A stretch of DNA of 64,000 bases, taken from the NCBI GenBank assembly GCA_003480165.1, contig QUIQ01000004.1, positions 1 to 64,000 of the forward strand, written 5' to 3'. A model generated the notes under the pieces. It had not been told where the DNA came from. It made no database searches and saw only the letters and a list, made by a program, of their open reading frames with translations. The stretch is from Firmicutes bacterium AM41-11 (lineage in GTDB: Bacteria; Bacillota_I; Bacilli_A; Erysipelotrichales; Erysipelotrichaceae). The translations under genes and the position numbers were made by a program. Shown here piece by piece: positions 54,136-63,357 of the stretch (position 1 is the first letter of the stretch; each line of letters opens with the position of its first letter).

Positions 54136-54874
54136 TTATTCTTTCTACAAAGGTCATGAAACGTTTGTTGCGAAAGTAAGAGATTTGGAAAAAATGTCTT
54201 ACCATCGCTACAGGCCAGTAATGACCTCTTTTTTATCGCCTGTGGAATGGTCAAATATCAAAGACTATCTTGATAAAGATACATATTGTTATATATCTGG
54301 GGGATACGCTAATGCCCAACGCCGAATGGCATGTATTTCACCATTTGAAATCGAACCAGACTTTGATTTTGATTGTTTAGTTTCTGCGTATGATGCACGC
54401 TTCAAAGCCTTGCAGCATTCCGATGTCTTAGGTGCTTTAATGCATCTAGGAATCGACCGGGATTTTTTAGGGGATTTTGTTCTTTTAGAAGATCACATCT
54501 ATATTTTCTGTAAACAATCTCTAAGTGAATTTATTCAAAAAGAATGTACGCAAATTGGTCGTTGTCCGGTGGCTTTTTCTATTTGTGATGGAAGAAATCT
54601 GCATTTTGATAATTATGAAGAAATAAATGTAAATTGTGCAAGTTTGCGTTTAGATGCGATTGTAGCTGCGCTTGCGCATTGTTCCCGCAGTGAAGCGATG
54701 AAGATGATACATCAGGGATTGATAAAAGTTAATGATGTAGTTCTTGAACAAAATTCTCAACTGTGTAATAATGATTTTGTTTCAATTCGTAGAGTTGGTC
54801 GTTTCCAGTTTAAGGAAGTTTGCCATCAAACAAGGAAACAGCGATTAGTTTTACGATTTTTGCAATTTAAATAG
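54125..54874 (+). CDS. ylmH: RNA-binding S4 domain protein YlmH
   Basis: The product has 249 residues. The N-terminal YlmH domain has FLSPVEWSNIKDYL and YANAQRRMACISP. The C-terminal S4 domain reads LRLDAIVAALAHCSRSEAMK with INVNC before it. In other bacteria YlmH relatives bind stalled ribosomal subunits. The start ATG 54125 lies inside the end of sepF with no Shine-Dalgarno, so translational coupling is likely. The ileS T-box begins right after the stop. Confidence 0.9.
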   Translation: MKNNYSFYKGHETFVAKVRDLEKMSYHRYRPVMTSFLSPVEWSNIKDYLDKDTYCYISGGYANAQRRMACISPFEIEPDFDFDCLVSAYDARFKALQHSDVLGALMHLGIDRDFLGDFVLLEDHIYIFCKQSLSEFIQKECTQIGRCPVAFSICDGRNLHFDNYEEINVNCASLRLDAIVAALAHCSRSEAMKMIHQGLIKVNDVVLEQNSQLCNNDFVSIRRVGRFQFKEVCHQTRKQRLVLRFLQFK

Positions 54875-54879
54875 CTATG

Positions 54880-55102
54880 AAAAAGACACGTCAGGTCACT
54901 GAAGCTATAAAGAGAGCAGCAGTTTGGTGAGAAGCTGTATAGGTCAATGATTTGGTATCCCTTTTGAGCTGATACTGGGAAAAGTAAAGTACAAGTATCC
55001 GTATTCTTGCGTTAAAAGATTTGAGGGATCAAGAAAATTCTTTTCTTGGTAACTAAGGTGGTACCGCGTTTATTACGTCCTTAGATCAAGGGCGTTTTTT
55101 TT
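54880..55102 (+). ncRNA. T-box riboswitch, isoleucine specifier
   Basis: The distal loop reads TTTGGTGAGAAGC and the specifier ATC (Ile) lies at 54957-54959. The core AAGGTGGTACCGCG lies at 55055-55068. The terminator ACGTCCTT/AAGGGCGT (55075-55094) is followed by about eight T. No clear promoter separates it from ylmH; TTTACG/TAGCTA near 54850-54877 is weak. Confidence 0.92.
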
Positions 55103-55119
55103 ATGGAAGGAGAATGAAC

Positions 55120-57852
55120 ATGGACTACAAAGAAACACTACATATGCCAAAAACCGATTTTGAAATGCGTGGTAATTTGACAAAGAAAGAACCAGGTATT
55201 CAAAAGAAATGGCAAGACATGGATTTATATGGAAAGATGCTGGAAAAACGAAAGGATGCAAAACCTTTTGTACTACATGATGGACCTCCATATGCGAATG
55301 GAGATATCCATTTGGGTCATGCTTTAAATAAAATTTTAAAGGACGTTATTAACCGTTCTAAATTTATGGCTGGTTATAAAGTGCCATACATTCCAGGATG
55401 GGATACACATGGTTTACCTATTGAAACAGCTGTAACCAAAGCAGGTTATGATCGTAAGAAGATGGGAATTGCAGAATTCCGTAAAGTTTGTTACGACTAT
55501 GCTTTAGAGCAAGTAGAGAAACAAAAAGAAGGATTCTTATCTTTAGGTTCGATTGGAGATTATGATCATCCTTATATTACGTTACAAAAAGCTTTTGAAG
55601 CTAAACAAATTGAAGTATTCGGAAAGATGGCTTTAGATGGTTTGATTTATAAAGGATTGAAACCAGTTTATTGGTCACCAAGTAGTGAAACAGCTTTAGC
55701 TGAAGCAGAAGTTGAATACAAAGATATGAAAACACCTACCATCTATGTAAAATTCAAAGTTAAAGATGGAAAAGGTAAATTGGATGATGATACATATTTT
55801 GTTATCTGGACAACAACACCTTGGACTGTTCCAGCTAACCAGTCTATTTCTTTGAATCCACGTATGTCTTATGCGGTAGTTGATACCGATAAAGGTAAAC
55901 TTGTTATGTTGGAAATGTTAGTTGATCAACTTTGCAAGGACTTTGGCTGCGAACGTTACGAAATCGTAAAGACATTCAAAGGTCAAGAATTGGAATACAT
56001 TACTTATGAACATCCTTTATATGCAGGGGATGATTCCCATGTCAATGCCGAAGGCTTTGTTATGATGGCTGACTATGTTACAGCAGATGCTGGTACAGGT
56101 TGTGTCCATACAGCCAGTGCATTTGGTGCTGATGACTTCTATACCGTACATACACGTTATAAATTAGATGTATTAAACAATGTAGATGACCAAGGTCGTA
56201 TGACCAGTGAAGCTGGTGACTGGCTAGAAGGTCAATCCGTTTGGGATGCAAATAAAACTGTTACATTAAAGTTGGATGAAACCGGACATTTGTTGAAAAT
56301 GGCTTGGTTAACTCACTCATACCCTCATGACTGGCGTACAAAACAACCAATCATCTATCGTGCAACAACCCAATGGTTTGCCTCAATTGATAAGATTCGT
56401 AAAGAATTGTTAGATGAAATCGATGCAGTAAGTTGGACACCTAGTTGGGGTCAACAAAGAATGCACAACATGATTGCGGATCGTGATGACTGGTGTATTT
56501 CACGTCAACGTGCTTGGGGTGTTCCAATTCCAATTGTCTATGCGGAAGATGATACGCCTTTGATGGAAAAAGAAATCTTTGACCATGTCGCAAAATTAGT
56601 TGGTGAATATGGTTCAAATGTTTGGTTTGAAAGAGAAGCAAAAGATTTGTTGCCAGAAGGGTATACAAATGAACATTCACCAAATGGTATCTTCCGTAAA
56701 GAAACTGATACAATGGATGTTTGGTTTGACTCCGGTTCAAGTCACACGGGTGCCATGATGGAACGTGGTTTAGGTTATCCAGCTGATTTATACTTTGAAG
56801 GTTCTGACCAATATCGTGGATGGTTTAACTCTAGTTTAATTGTAGGAACTGCGGTTCATGGTCATTCTCCATACAAACAATGTTTATCTCATGGATTTGT
56901 TATGGATGAAAAAGGTGTTAAGATGTCAAAATCGCAATGGAATGCGGTTGCACCTAGTCAAATCACAAAGAAATATGGAGCAGATATCCTTCGTTTATGG
57001 GCATGTAGTGTAGATTATCAAGCTGATGTTTCCATGGGAGATAAAATCTTAAAACAATTAGCGAACCAATATCGTAAAATACGTAATACAATTCGTTTCT
57101 GCATGGCTAACTTAGATAACCAAACCTTTAGTGCAGACGATTGCTTAGATTACAGTTCTTTAGCTCCTTTAAATCAATACATGTTGATTTTATTACGTAA
57201 TGCGATTGCAGATGTAGAAAAAGCATATAACGAATATCGTTTTGCGGATGTTGTATCTACTCTTACAAACTTAATGACAAACGATCTATCCGCTTATTAC
57301 ATGGATTACACAAAAGATATCTTGTACTGTAATGATGTGAATGATCGAAGTCGTAGAGAAGTACAAACTGTGCTTTATACAGCGGTTGAAGTATTAGCTA
57401 AGTTATGGGCACCAATCCTTCCTCATACGATGGAAGAAGTTAATGATTATATGAAGTGGAATGCTGAATCTATTCACTTAGAAGACTTCCCAGTATTAAA
57501 TCTTGACTTTGATACAGAAGCAATTGAAAAGGATATGCAAGTATTGTTTGATCTCCGTAAGAAGGTCTTAAAAGCCTTAGAGGATGCACGTAGTGAAGGC
57601 ATGATTGGTAAAGCCTTAGAAGCGCGTGTTACTTTACATGTAGACCAAGAAACAGAAGCTACAATGCGCCGAATCTTAGATAATCCTGCTCAATGGTTTA
57701 TTGTCAGCCAAGTTGTGCTTACAGACCAAGGTGAGGAAGTAAGCGTATCTAAAGCAGAAGGACATGTATGTCCACGTTGCTGGAATGTCACAACAGCTGA
57801 AAATGAAGATTCTTTATGTGATCGTTGTGAAGCAGTAATGCATCATTGTTAA
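55120..57852 (+). CDS. ileS: Isoleucyl-tRNA synthetase
   Basis: Class Ia synthetase. The 910 residues show the HIGH region DGPPYANGDIHLGHALNK near 55, editing-domain blocks (FVIWTTTPWTVPANQ near 225), the WFASI region, KMSKS as GVKMSKSQWNAV near 600, and a C-terminal zinc ribbon (CPRCWN then CDRCEA). AAGGAG lies 7 nt before ATG 55120; ATG 55114 is too close to the site. It is controlled by the isoleucine T-box. Confidence 0.98.
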   Translation: MDYKETLHMPKTDFEMRGNLTKKEPGIQKKWQDMDLYGKMLEKRKDAKPFVLHDGPPYANGDIHLGHALNKILKDVINRSKFMAGYKVPYIPGWDTHGLPIETAVTKAGYDRKKMGIAEFRKVCYDYALEQVEKQKEGFLSLGSIGDYDHPYITLQKAFEAKQIEVFGKMALDGLIYKGLKPVYWSPSSETALAEAEVEYKDMKTPTIYVKFKVKDGKGKLDDDTYFVIWTTTPWTVPANQSISLNPRMSYAVVDTDKGKLVMLEMLVDQLCKDFGCERYEIVKTFKGQELEYITYEHPLYAGDDSHVNAEGFVMMADYVTADAGTGCVHTASAFGADDFYTVHTRYKLDVLNNVDDQGRMTSEAGDWLEGQSVWDANKTVTLKLDETGHLLKMAWLTHSYPHDWRTKQPIIYRATTQWFASIDKIRKELLDEIDAVSWTPSWGQQRMHNMIADRDDWCISRQRAWGVPIPIVYAEDDTPLMEKEIFDHVAKLVGEYGSNVWFEREAKDLLPEGYTNEHSPNGIFRKETDTMDVWFDSGSSHTGAMMERGLGYPADLYFEGSDQYRGWFNSSLIVGTAVHGHSPYKQCLSHGFVMDEKGVKMSKSQWNAVAPSQITKKYGADILRLWACSVDYQADVSMGDKILKQLANQYRKIRNTIRFCMANLDNQTFSADDCLDYSSLAPLNQYMLILLRNAIADVEKAYNEYRFADVVSTLTNLMTNDLSAYYMDYTKDILYCNDVNDRSRREVQTVLYTAVEVLAKLWAPILPHTMEEVNDYMKWNAESIHLEDFPVLNLDFDTEAIEKDMQVLFDLRKKVLKALEDARSEGMIGKALEARVTLHVDQETEATMRRILDNPAQWFIVSQVVLTDQGEEVSVSKAEGHVCPRCWNVTTAENEDSLCDRCEAVMHHC

Positions 57853-57859
57853 TTACAAA

Positions 57860-57893
57860 AGTAGTCATACTTTATCGTATGGCTACTTTTTTT
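57860..57893 (+). terminator. ileS terminator
   Basis: GTAGTCATAC pairs with GTATGGCTAC (one T-G) over TTTATC, followed by T residues. Confidence 0.92.
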
Positions 57894-57899
57894 AAGGCA

Positions 57900-57929
57900 G
57901 AAAAAAAGTCAGTGCTTATTGCACTGACT
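57900..57929 (-). terminator. ilvA terminator
   Basis: On the minus strand AGTCAGTGC pairs with GCACTGACT over 5 nt, followed by seven T. It begins at the ilvA stop codon. Confidence 0.9.
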
Positions 57930-59134
57930 TATTGTCTTTCTCGAACAATTTTGAATCCTTGTTTGTTCAATTCTTCTTTGATTACATTTAAGTGATCTTT
58001 GTTTCTTGTTTCAACGGTAATCTTTAAGAAGCAGTCATTGATAGCTAAATCTGGGTCTGCGTTGTCATAATCCACGGCAACGACGTTTCCGCCCTTCTCA
58101 GCGATGATTTTACTAACATCCGTAAGTTGACCTGGCTTATCCGTTAATTGAATCGTAAAGCTTGTTTTACGGCCGCTTAACAGCAATCCTCGTGTAATGA
58201 CACGGTCAATAATATTGACATCGATATTACCACCGCTGACAATACATACGACATTCTTATCTTTGATAGGCAATTTATCAAACATCACGGCTGCAACACT
58301 AACGGCTCCAGCACCCTCAGAAACAACTTTTTGTTTTTCCAGTAAAGTTAAAATACTTGCTGCAATTTCATCTTCAGATACAGTAACAACTTCATCGACA
58401 TATTTTTGCACCATTTTAAAAGTTGTATCGCCTGGATGTTTTACGGCAATTCCATCGGCAAATGTATTTACTTTATCCAAAGTAATCTGTTCACCTTTTT
58501 TGATTGAGTTATACATACTAGCGGCATTTTCGGCTTGGACACCATAAATCTTAATACTTGGTTTCATACTTTTCGCTGCAAAGGCAACGCCACTAATTAA
58601 TCCTCCACCACCAATTGGTACGACAATGGCATCTACTGTATCAAGGCTTTCTAGAATTTCTAATCCAATAGTTCCTTGGCCGGCAATGACATCTTCATCA
58701 TCGTATGGATGGACAAAGGTATAACCTTTTTCTTTAGCCATTTTACATGCAAGGGCATAGGCATCATCGTATGCACCTTCGGCTAAACATACTTCGGCAC
58801 CATAACTTTTGGTTGCTTCTATTTTGGAAATAGGCGCATTATCTGGCATACAGATGGTACACTTGATATTTTCTTGTTGGGCTGCCAGGGCACAACCTTG
58901 GGCATGGTTACCGGCACTGGAAGCAATAATTCCTTTGTCTTTCTCTTCTTGAGATAATTGACTGATTTTGTAGTAGGCTCCACGAATCTTAAAAGAACCT
59001 GTTCTTTGTAGATTTTCTGTCTTTAAATAGACGTGATTGGTAGAACTTAAATCGAATGCAGGTATAACGGCTGTAGGACGAATGACTTTCTTTAAAACGT
59101 TTTTAGCCGCATACACTTTATCTATTGTTAGCAT
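57929..59134 (-). CDS. ilvA: Threonine ammonia-lyase with ACT domain
   Basis: PLP enzyme that converts threonine to 2-oxobutanoate, the first step towards isoleucine. The 401 residues include TGSFKIRGAYY with the PLP lysine near 49, SAGNHAQGCAL near 73, and the phosphate-binding PIGGGGLISG near 173. A C-terminal ACT domain (FTIQLTDKPGQLTDV on) may bind a regulator. The size fits the short form found with both catabolic and biosynthetic roles; nearby ilv genes favour biosynthesis. GAGGTG precedes the ATG, with an extended -10 upstream. Confidence 0.92.
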   Translation of the reverse strand: MLTIDKVYAAKNVLKKVIRPTAVIPAFDLSSTNHVYLKTENLQRTGSFKIRGAYYKISQLSQEEKDKGIIASSAGNHAQGCALAAQQENIKCTICMPDNAPISKIEATKSYGAEVCLAEGAYDDAYALACKMAKEKGYTFVHPYDDEDVIAGQGTIGLEILESLDTVDAIVVPIGGGGLISGVAFAAKSMKPSIKIYGVQAENAASMYNSIKKGEQITLDKVNTFADGIAVKHPGDTTFKMVQKYVDEVVTVSEDEIAASILTLLEKQKVVSEGAGAVSVAAVMFDKLPIKDKNVVCIVSGGNIDVNIIDRVITRGLLLSGRKTSFTIQLTDKPGQLTDVSKIIAEKGGNVVAVDYDNADPDLAINDCFLKITVETRNKDHLNVIKEELNKQGFKIVRERQ

Positions 59135-59161
59135 TGAAACACCTCTTTTTGTTATGGTCTG

Positions 59162-59170
59162 ATTATATCA
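59162..59170 (-). promoter_or_regulatory. Extended -10 promoter of ilvA
   Basis: On the minus strand TGA-TATAAT (59170-59162). It lies in the divergent region between ilvA and the DUF815 gene. Confidence 0.6.
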
Positions 59171-59231
59171 TATTATTCACGCAAAAATGGAAAAATATGA
59201 TAATATGAGGGAGTTTAAGGAGTTGATTTTA

Positions 59232-60425
59232 ATGTTAGAAAATAATTGGAATATGCAAGTACATTCCCTTACAATATTTCGCCATGTCCTAGACGATGAT
59301 GTCTTTTGTAAATTCTTATTGTTGTGTGATTCTATGCAAGAAGATCTTTCTACAAAAGTCGATCGCTATTGTACTTTTGTTTCAAGTCTTTATCAAAATG
59401 ATACAGATTTTTCAGCTTATCTATATCGCTGGCTTATGAATGATGAAAATACGGTAATTCATCGTATCTCTCGAAAAGAAAGTTTACCGCAAGCATTGCA
59501 GGACAGTTTGCATGCAGAGCTGGAAATCCTCGAAGAAATCTCTAGTATCACAAGTGATCAAATGATTGAGTGGATGCATTACGATAGTTTTCTACCAAAG
59601 TGGGAAACTTCACATTTTGACTTTGAAAAAGACTATTTCGTGCATTTACATGCACTTCCTAAAGAAGGGTATGGCGTATTTGCGAAGTATCGTGCCTTTG
59701 GCATTCAACATGGACAATTAGTTCCTATCATTCATCCTGATCCCCAACGTTTATCGGATCTCATTGGCTATAAACGGGAAAGAGAACAAGTAATCAAAAA
59801 TTCTTTAGCTTTTTTAGAGGGAATTAAAGTAAATAACGTTCTACTCTATGGCGATGCAGGAACAGGAAAATCTTCTACAGTAAAAGCCATTGTCAACGAA
59901 TACTATAAAGAAGGATTACGCTTGATTGAAGTGAAAAAAGATCAGTTAGCTGTTCTACCAGAGATTATGGATAGCTTAGCGGACAATCCTTTGCACTTTA
60001 TTATCTTTATTGATGATTTAAGCTTTAAATCCAACGATGATGATTTTGTCGCTTTAAAGAATATCCTGGAAGGTGGTATTCAAAATAACCAAAATAACTG
60101 TGTTGTTTATGCCACAAGTAATCGTCGCCATTTTGTTCAAGAGAATTCGAAAAATCGCGATGGTGGGGAATTGTTCAGAAACGATTCGATTCAGGAAACA
60201 ATGAGTTTAGCTGCTCGTTTTGGTTTGACGGTAACCTTTACGAAACCTCTAAAGGATTTATACTTAGAAATTGTTATGCAATTGGCAGATCGTTATCAAA
60301 TTGAAACAGATAGAGATGTATTAGCTATTCAAGCAGAAGCCTACGCGATTCGTAACAGTGGTCGGTCCCCTAGAACTGCGAAACAATTTATTGAATATAC
60401 AAAAATCAATGAGAAGATCAAGTAA
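59232..60425 (+). CDS. DUF815 family AAA+ ATPase
   Basis: The product has 397 residues. The N-terminal half is helical and unrecognised. The AAA+ part begins near 185: Walker A YGDAGTGKSS near 212, Walker B HFIIFIDDLSF near 255, and the region ATSNRRH with FRNDSIQETMSLAARFG. The family is widespread but without a known role. AAGGAG lies 9 nt before ATG 59232; a frame from 59187 has no site. Its last 70 nt or so are duplicated at 61052-61130, and its natural terminator now lies about 700 nt downstream. Confidence 0.88.
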   Translation: MLENNWNMQVHSLTIFRHVLDDDVFCKFLLLCDSMQEDLSTKVDRYCTFVSSLYQNDTDFSAYLYRWLMNDENTVIHRISRKESLPQALQDSLHAELEILEEISSITSDQMIEWMHYDSFLPKWETSHFDFEKDYFVHLHALPKEGYGVFAKYRAFGIQHGQLVPIIHPDPQRLSDLIGYKREREQVIKNSLAFLEGIKVNNVLLYGDAGTGKSSTVKAIVNEYYKEGLRLIEVKKDQLAVLPEIMDSLADNPLHFIIFIDDLSFKSNDDDFVALKNILEGGIQNNQNNCVVYATSNRRHFVQENSKNRDGGELFRNDSIQETMSLAARFGLTVTFTKPLKDLYLEIVMQLADRYQIETDRDVLAIQAEAYAIRNSGRSPRTAKQFIEYTKINEKIK

Positions 60426-60434
60426 AATATCGAT
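60356..60434 (+). repeat. 79-bp direct repeat, copy 1 (3' end of DUF815 gene)
   Basis: This segment includes the last codons of the DUF815 gene and 9 nt beyond the stop. It matches 61052-61130 in 75 of 79 positions (three differences near the 5' end and one near the stop codon). The two copies flank the HD-GYP fragment. Confidence 0.92.
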
Positions 60435-60436
60435 GA

Positions 60437-60958
60437 CAAGTTTATACGCAACTGCAACAAAATTGTCCTGAATTTGGAATAACGGATGAAGAGATAGACC
60501 AAGTAGCGCATTTAGCTCCGATTCATGATATTGGTAAGATTCGAGTGCCAATTGAGATTTTAAATAAAAATGGAAAATTGACAAAAGAAGAAATGGGTGT
60601 TGTAAAGCAACATCCACTTACTGGCGCCGAAATGACATTAAGATTTCTAAAAAGTAAAATGACAGAGAAACTAAACAAATATAGTTATGAAATATGTAGA
60701 TATCACCATGAAAGATACGATGGAAAGGGTTATCCTGATGGATTAAAAGGAGACAAGATTCCACTTTGTGCCCAAGTGGTTGGTCTTGTAGATGCCTATG
60801 ATGCATTGGTAAGTGAACGTCCTTATAAACGTAAATTAACAAATGAAGAAGCAATTCAAATGATTATAAACGGAGATTGTGGAGTGTTTTCAAAAAAGCT
60901 ACTACAAAGTTTTATTGCGGCAACTAAACAGCCTGATTGGATTGATAAGAGTATTTGA
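60437..60958 (+). pseudogene. 5'-truncated HD-GYP domain gene
   Basis: From 60437 an open frame without a start codon reads APIHDIGKIRVPIEIL, then LTKEEMGVVKQHPLTGAEM, and the GYP region CRYHHERYDGKGYPDGLKGD with VDAYDALVSERPYKR. This is a c-di-GMP phosphodiesterase-type HD-GYP domain. The first helices with the HxxR-type block are missing. Upstream is a TGA at 60434, at the repeat junction. GTG 60545 could start only a 137-residue piece that loses the HD pair. It lies between direct repeats and is probably inactive. Confidence 0.82.
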
Positions 60959-61051
60959 AATGCCTTTTATAATTTTCTTTTTCAGTCTGAAAATTCATGA
61001 ATATATTTAGTTTGAATGGCTTTTAAATGAATGAATATAAAAAATGATATG
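60959..61051. other. AT-rich non-coding tail of the inserted segment
   Basis: The stretch between the HD-GYP fragment stop and repeat copy 2 holds no open frame, promoter or terminator that I can support. Confidence 0.5.
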
Positions 61052-61130
61052 CAGTGGTCGCTTACCTAGAACTGCGAAACAATTTATTGAATATACAAAA
61101 ATCAATGAGAAGATAAAGTAAAATATCGAT
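61052..61130 (+). repeat. 79-bp direct repeat, copy 2
   Basis: Orphan copy of the DUF815 3' end, including the codons for EYTKINEKIK and the stop. It is directly followed by the terminator that should belong to the DUF815 gene. Confidence 0.92.
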
Positions 61131-61131
61131 T

Positions 61132-61159
61132 AAAAAAAGAGAGGAAACTCTCTTTTTTT
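61132..61159. terminator. Bidirectional terminator with GAAA loop
   Basis: AGAGAG and CTCTCT flank a GAAA tetraloop, extended by A and T runs. It serves both strands, including the convergent small gene at 61158-61523. Confidence 0.9.
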
Positions 61160-61523
61160 AATTGGACATTTTTAGGACTGTTTGAAATGCTTTAAGAATA
61201 TTTTTTGCTAATTTTTCATCCTTAAAAAATGAATCAGAATGATATAAAACCGGTGTATTAGATATGTAAATAGCTAATGTTTCATCTTGTTTTGTGATGA
61301 TTTTTAATCCTACATATATTTTTGGCTCCATTGCCGTAAAGAAGGAAGCACCACCGATATATTGGTGTAAGAAAGGTTTAGTTTTTCCTTTGAAATTTGC
61401 TTGTTCATACGCTATGTTTATTTTCTTTATCTGATCAATTGAAAAACTTCCTAAGGTTCCTTGTTTAATATCATACTTATTTGATTCATTATTGATATCA
61501 ACACATTCGAATGTATAAATCAT
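61158..61523 (-). CDS. Hypothetical protein, 121 residues
   Basis: I do not recognise a family. The protein begins IYTFECVDINNESNKYDIK and has a mixed beta-type pattern: an aromatic and Lys-rich centre (GKTKPFLHQYIGGASFFTAM), a strand KIYVGLKIITKQDETLAIYI, then a helix with KNILKAFQTVLKM. There are no membrane segments or cysteine pairs. AAAGGAG lies upstream of ATG 61523; the longer frame is rejected. It stands alone between the DUF815/HD-GYP region and ilvD, each with its own terminator. Confidence 0.65.
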   Translation of the reverse strand: MIYTFECVDINNESNKYDIKQGTLGSFSIDQIKKINIAYEQANFKGKTKPFLHQYIGGASFFTAMEPKIYVGLKIITKQDETLAIYISNTPVLYHSDSFFKDEKLAKNILKAFQTVLKMSN

Positions 61524-61582
61524 GGTGTTTACTCCTTTCTGTTTTTTTGTTTGAAGTATCTTTTTCAATTAAATTATAAAAT

Positions 61583-61622
61583 AAAAAAAACCAAATATAC
61601 AGATGATACTGTATATTTGGTT
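61583..61622 (-). terminator. ilvD terminator
   Basis: On the minus strand AACCAAATATACAG pairs perfectly (14 bp) with CTGTATATTTGGTT over a 6-nt loop, overlapping a T-run. Confidence 0.92.
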
Positions 61623-61639
61623 CTTAATAGAATGTTTTG

Positions 61640-63307
61640 TTATTTTAGAATAGCGCCGATATTTGCTCCTTGAACAAGTTTTGCGTATCGTTTTAACCAA
61701 CCTTTGTTGATCTTTGGTGGAAGGATGGTTTGATGTTTTTTACGTTCGGCTAATTCTTCTTCACTGACTTGTACATTTAAGGCGTGTTCCGGAATATTTA
61801 ATTCGATCATGTCACCTTCTTGAATTAAGCCAATTGGTCCACCAGAAGCTGCTTCTGGGGCAATATGTCCAATACTTGCGCCACGGCTAGCACCGGAGAA
61901 ACGACCATCGGTTAATAAGGCTACGGATTTATCAAGTTTCATTCCCGCTAGGGCAGAAGTTGGATTCAACATTTCACGCATTCCAGGACCACCTTTTGGA
62001 CCTTCATAGCGAATGACAACTACATCACCTGGCTTGATTTTGCCAGCATAGATAGCTTGGATAGATTCATCTTCGGAATCGAATACACGAGCTGGTCCAA
62101 TGTGATGCATCATTTCAGGTGCACATGCAGATCTTTTTACTACAGCTCCATCCGGACAGATGTTTCCATAAAGAATGGCAATACCACCATTTTCTGAGTA
62201 TGGTTGTTCTACTGGACGAATGATTTTTTCATCTTTGTTGATGGCATATTTGGTATTTTCGCCAACGGTTTTACCAGTTACTGTCATGCAGTCTGTATCA
62301 ATTAAATGGATTTTACTTAATTCATGAAGGACAGCTTGTACGCCACCAGCACGATCTAAATCTTGCATATGGGTAGAACCAGCAGGAGCTAGGTGACATA
62401 AGTTTGGTGTACGATCACTAAATTCATTGAATGTGCTTAAATCTAAGTTATAACCAGCTTCTTGGGCAATAGCTAATAAATGTAATACAGAGTTTGAAGA
62501 GCAACCTAATGCCATATCACAAGTTAAGGCATTTTTGATACTCTTTTCATTAACGATATCTTTGACTTTAAGACCTTTTTCTAACATATCCATAACTGCC
62601 ATACCTGCATGTTTCGCTAATAAGATACGTTTGTTGGAAACAGCTGGAATGGTACCATTTCCTGGAAGGGCAATACCCATGGATTCACATAGACAAGAAA
62701 TACTGTTAGCTGTGTACATACCTGCACAACTTCCACATCCTGGGCAGACACCTTGTTCGAATTCTTCCAGGTCTTTATCATCGATGATATTGGCTTTACG
62801 TGCACCTACGGCTTCGAAAATCTTTGATAGAGATACTTCTTCACCTTTTACGTGTCCGGCTAACATTGGTCCACCGGTACATACTACCGTTGGAACATTG
62901 ACACGTAAGGCTCCCATCAACATACCTGGTACGATCTTATCGCAACTTGGAACTAATACTAAGGCATCGAAACAATGGGCTTCAGCCATCGTTTCTACAC
63001 TATCAGCAATTAATTCACGGCTTGCCAGGGAATAGTGCATACCTTTATGTCCCATCGCAATTCCATCACAAACTCCAATAGCTGGTACGACAATTGGAGT
63101 ACCACCTCGCATCGAAACACCGGTTTTGATAGCTTCGACAATTTTGTCTAAGTGGAAGTGACCAGGAACGATATCACTTTTAGCGGATACGATTCCTACT
63201 AGGGGTTGATCTAATTCTTCTTTGGTATAACCCATCGCATAGAACAAGCTGCGCATTGGAGCCTTTTCGACACCTTGGGTTACTTGAGCACTTTTTTTAT
63301 TGTTCAT
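61640..63307 (-). CDS. ilvD: Dihydroxy-acid dehydratase
   Basis: Third step of valine and isoleucine synthesis, an iron-sulfur dehydratase. The 555 residues show [14 protein letters not shown] near 45, [13 protein letters not shown] near 120, the cluster block [19 protein letters not shown] near 193, and [20 protein letters not shown] near 470. GGAG precedes ATG 63307. It follows ilvN after 50 nt holding a GC-rich hairpin. Confidence 0.97.
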   Translation of the reverse strand: MNNKKSAQVTQGVEKAPMRSLFYAMGYTKEELDQPLVGIVSAKSDIVPGHFHLDKIVEAIKTGVSMRGGTPIVVPAIGVCDGIAMGHKGMHYSLASRELIADSVETMAEAHCFDALVLVPSCDKIVPGMLMGALRVNVPTVVCTGGPMLAGHVKGEEVSLSKIFEAVGARKANIIDDKDLEEFEQGVCPGCGSCAGMYTANSISCLCESMGIALPGNGTIPAVSNKRILLAKHAGMAVMDMLEKGLKVKDIVNEKSIKNALTCDMALGCSSNSVLHLLAIAQEAGYNLDLSTFNEFSDRTPNLCHLAPAGSTHMQDLDRAGGVQAVLHELSKIHLIDTDCMTVTGKTVGENTKYAINKDEKIIRPVEQPYSENGGIAILYGNICPDGAVVKRSACAPEMMHHIGPARVFDSEDESIQAIYAGKIKPGDVVVIRYEGPKGGPGMREMLNPTSALAGMKLDKSVALLTDGRFSGASRGASIGHIAPEAASGGPIGLIQEGDMIELNIPEHALNVQVSEEELAERKKHQTILPPKINKGWLKRYAKLVQGANIGAILK

Positions 63308-63322
63308 ATATTCTCCTTTTTT

Positions 63323-63349
63323 AAAAGAGGCGGTGCTTGCCGCCTCGTT
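63323..63349 (-). terminator. GC-rich hairpin between ilvN and ilvD
   Basis: On the minus strand GAGGCGG pairs with CCGCCTC over 6 nt, followed by only TTTT. It may be a partial terminator or an RNA-stability element within the ilvBND operon, lying just upstream of the ilvD ribosome site. Confidence 0.5.
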
Positions 63350-63357
63350 TAAGTCAA

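Noticed and set aside
58197..58547. 116-codon open frame on the plus strand inside ilvA
   Set aside because: Antisense shadow of ilvA with no ribosome site or recognisable domain.
62535..63035. 166-codon open frame on the plus strand inside ilvD
   Set aside because: It is antisense to a well-conserved enzyme, has no ribosome site, and its composition follows the ilvD codon pattern.
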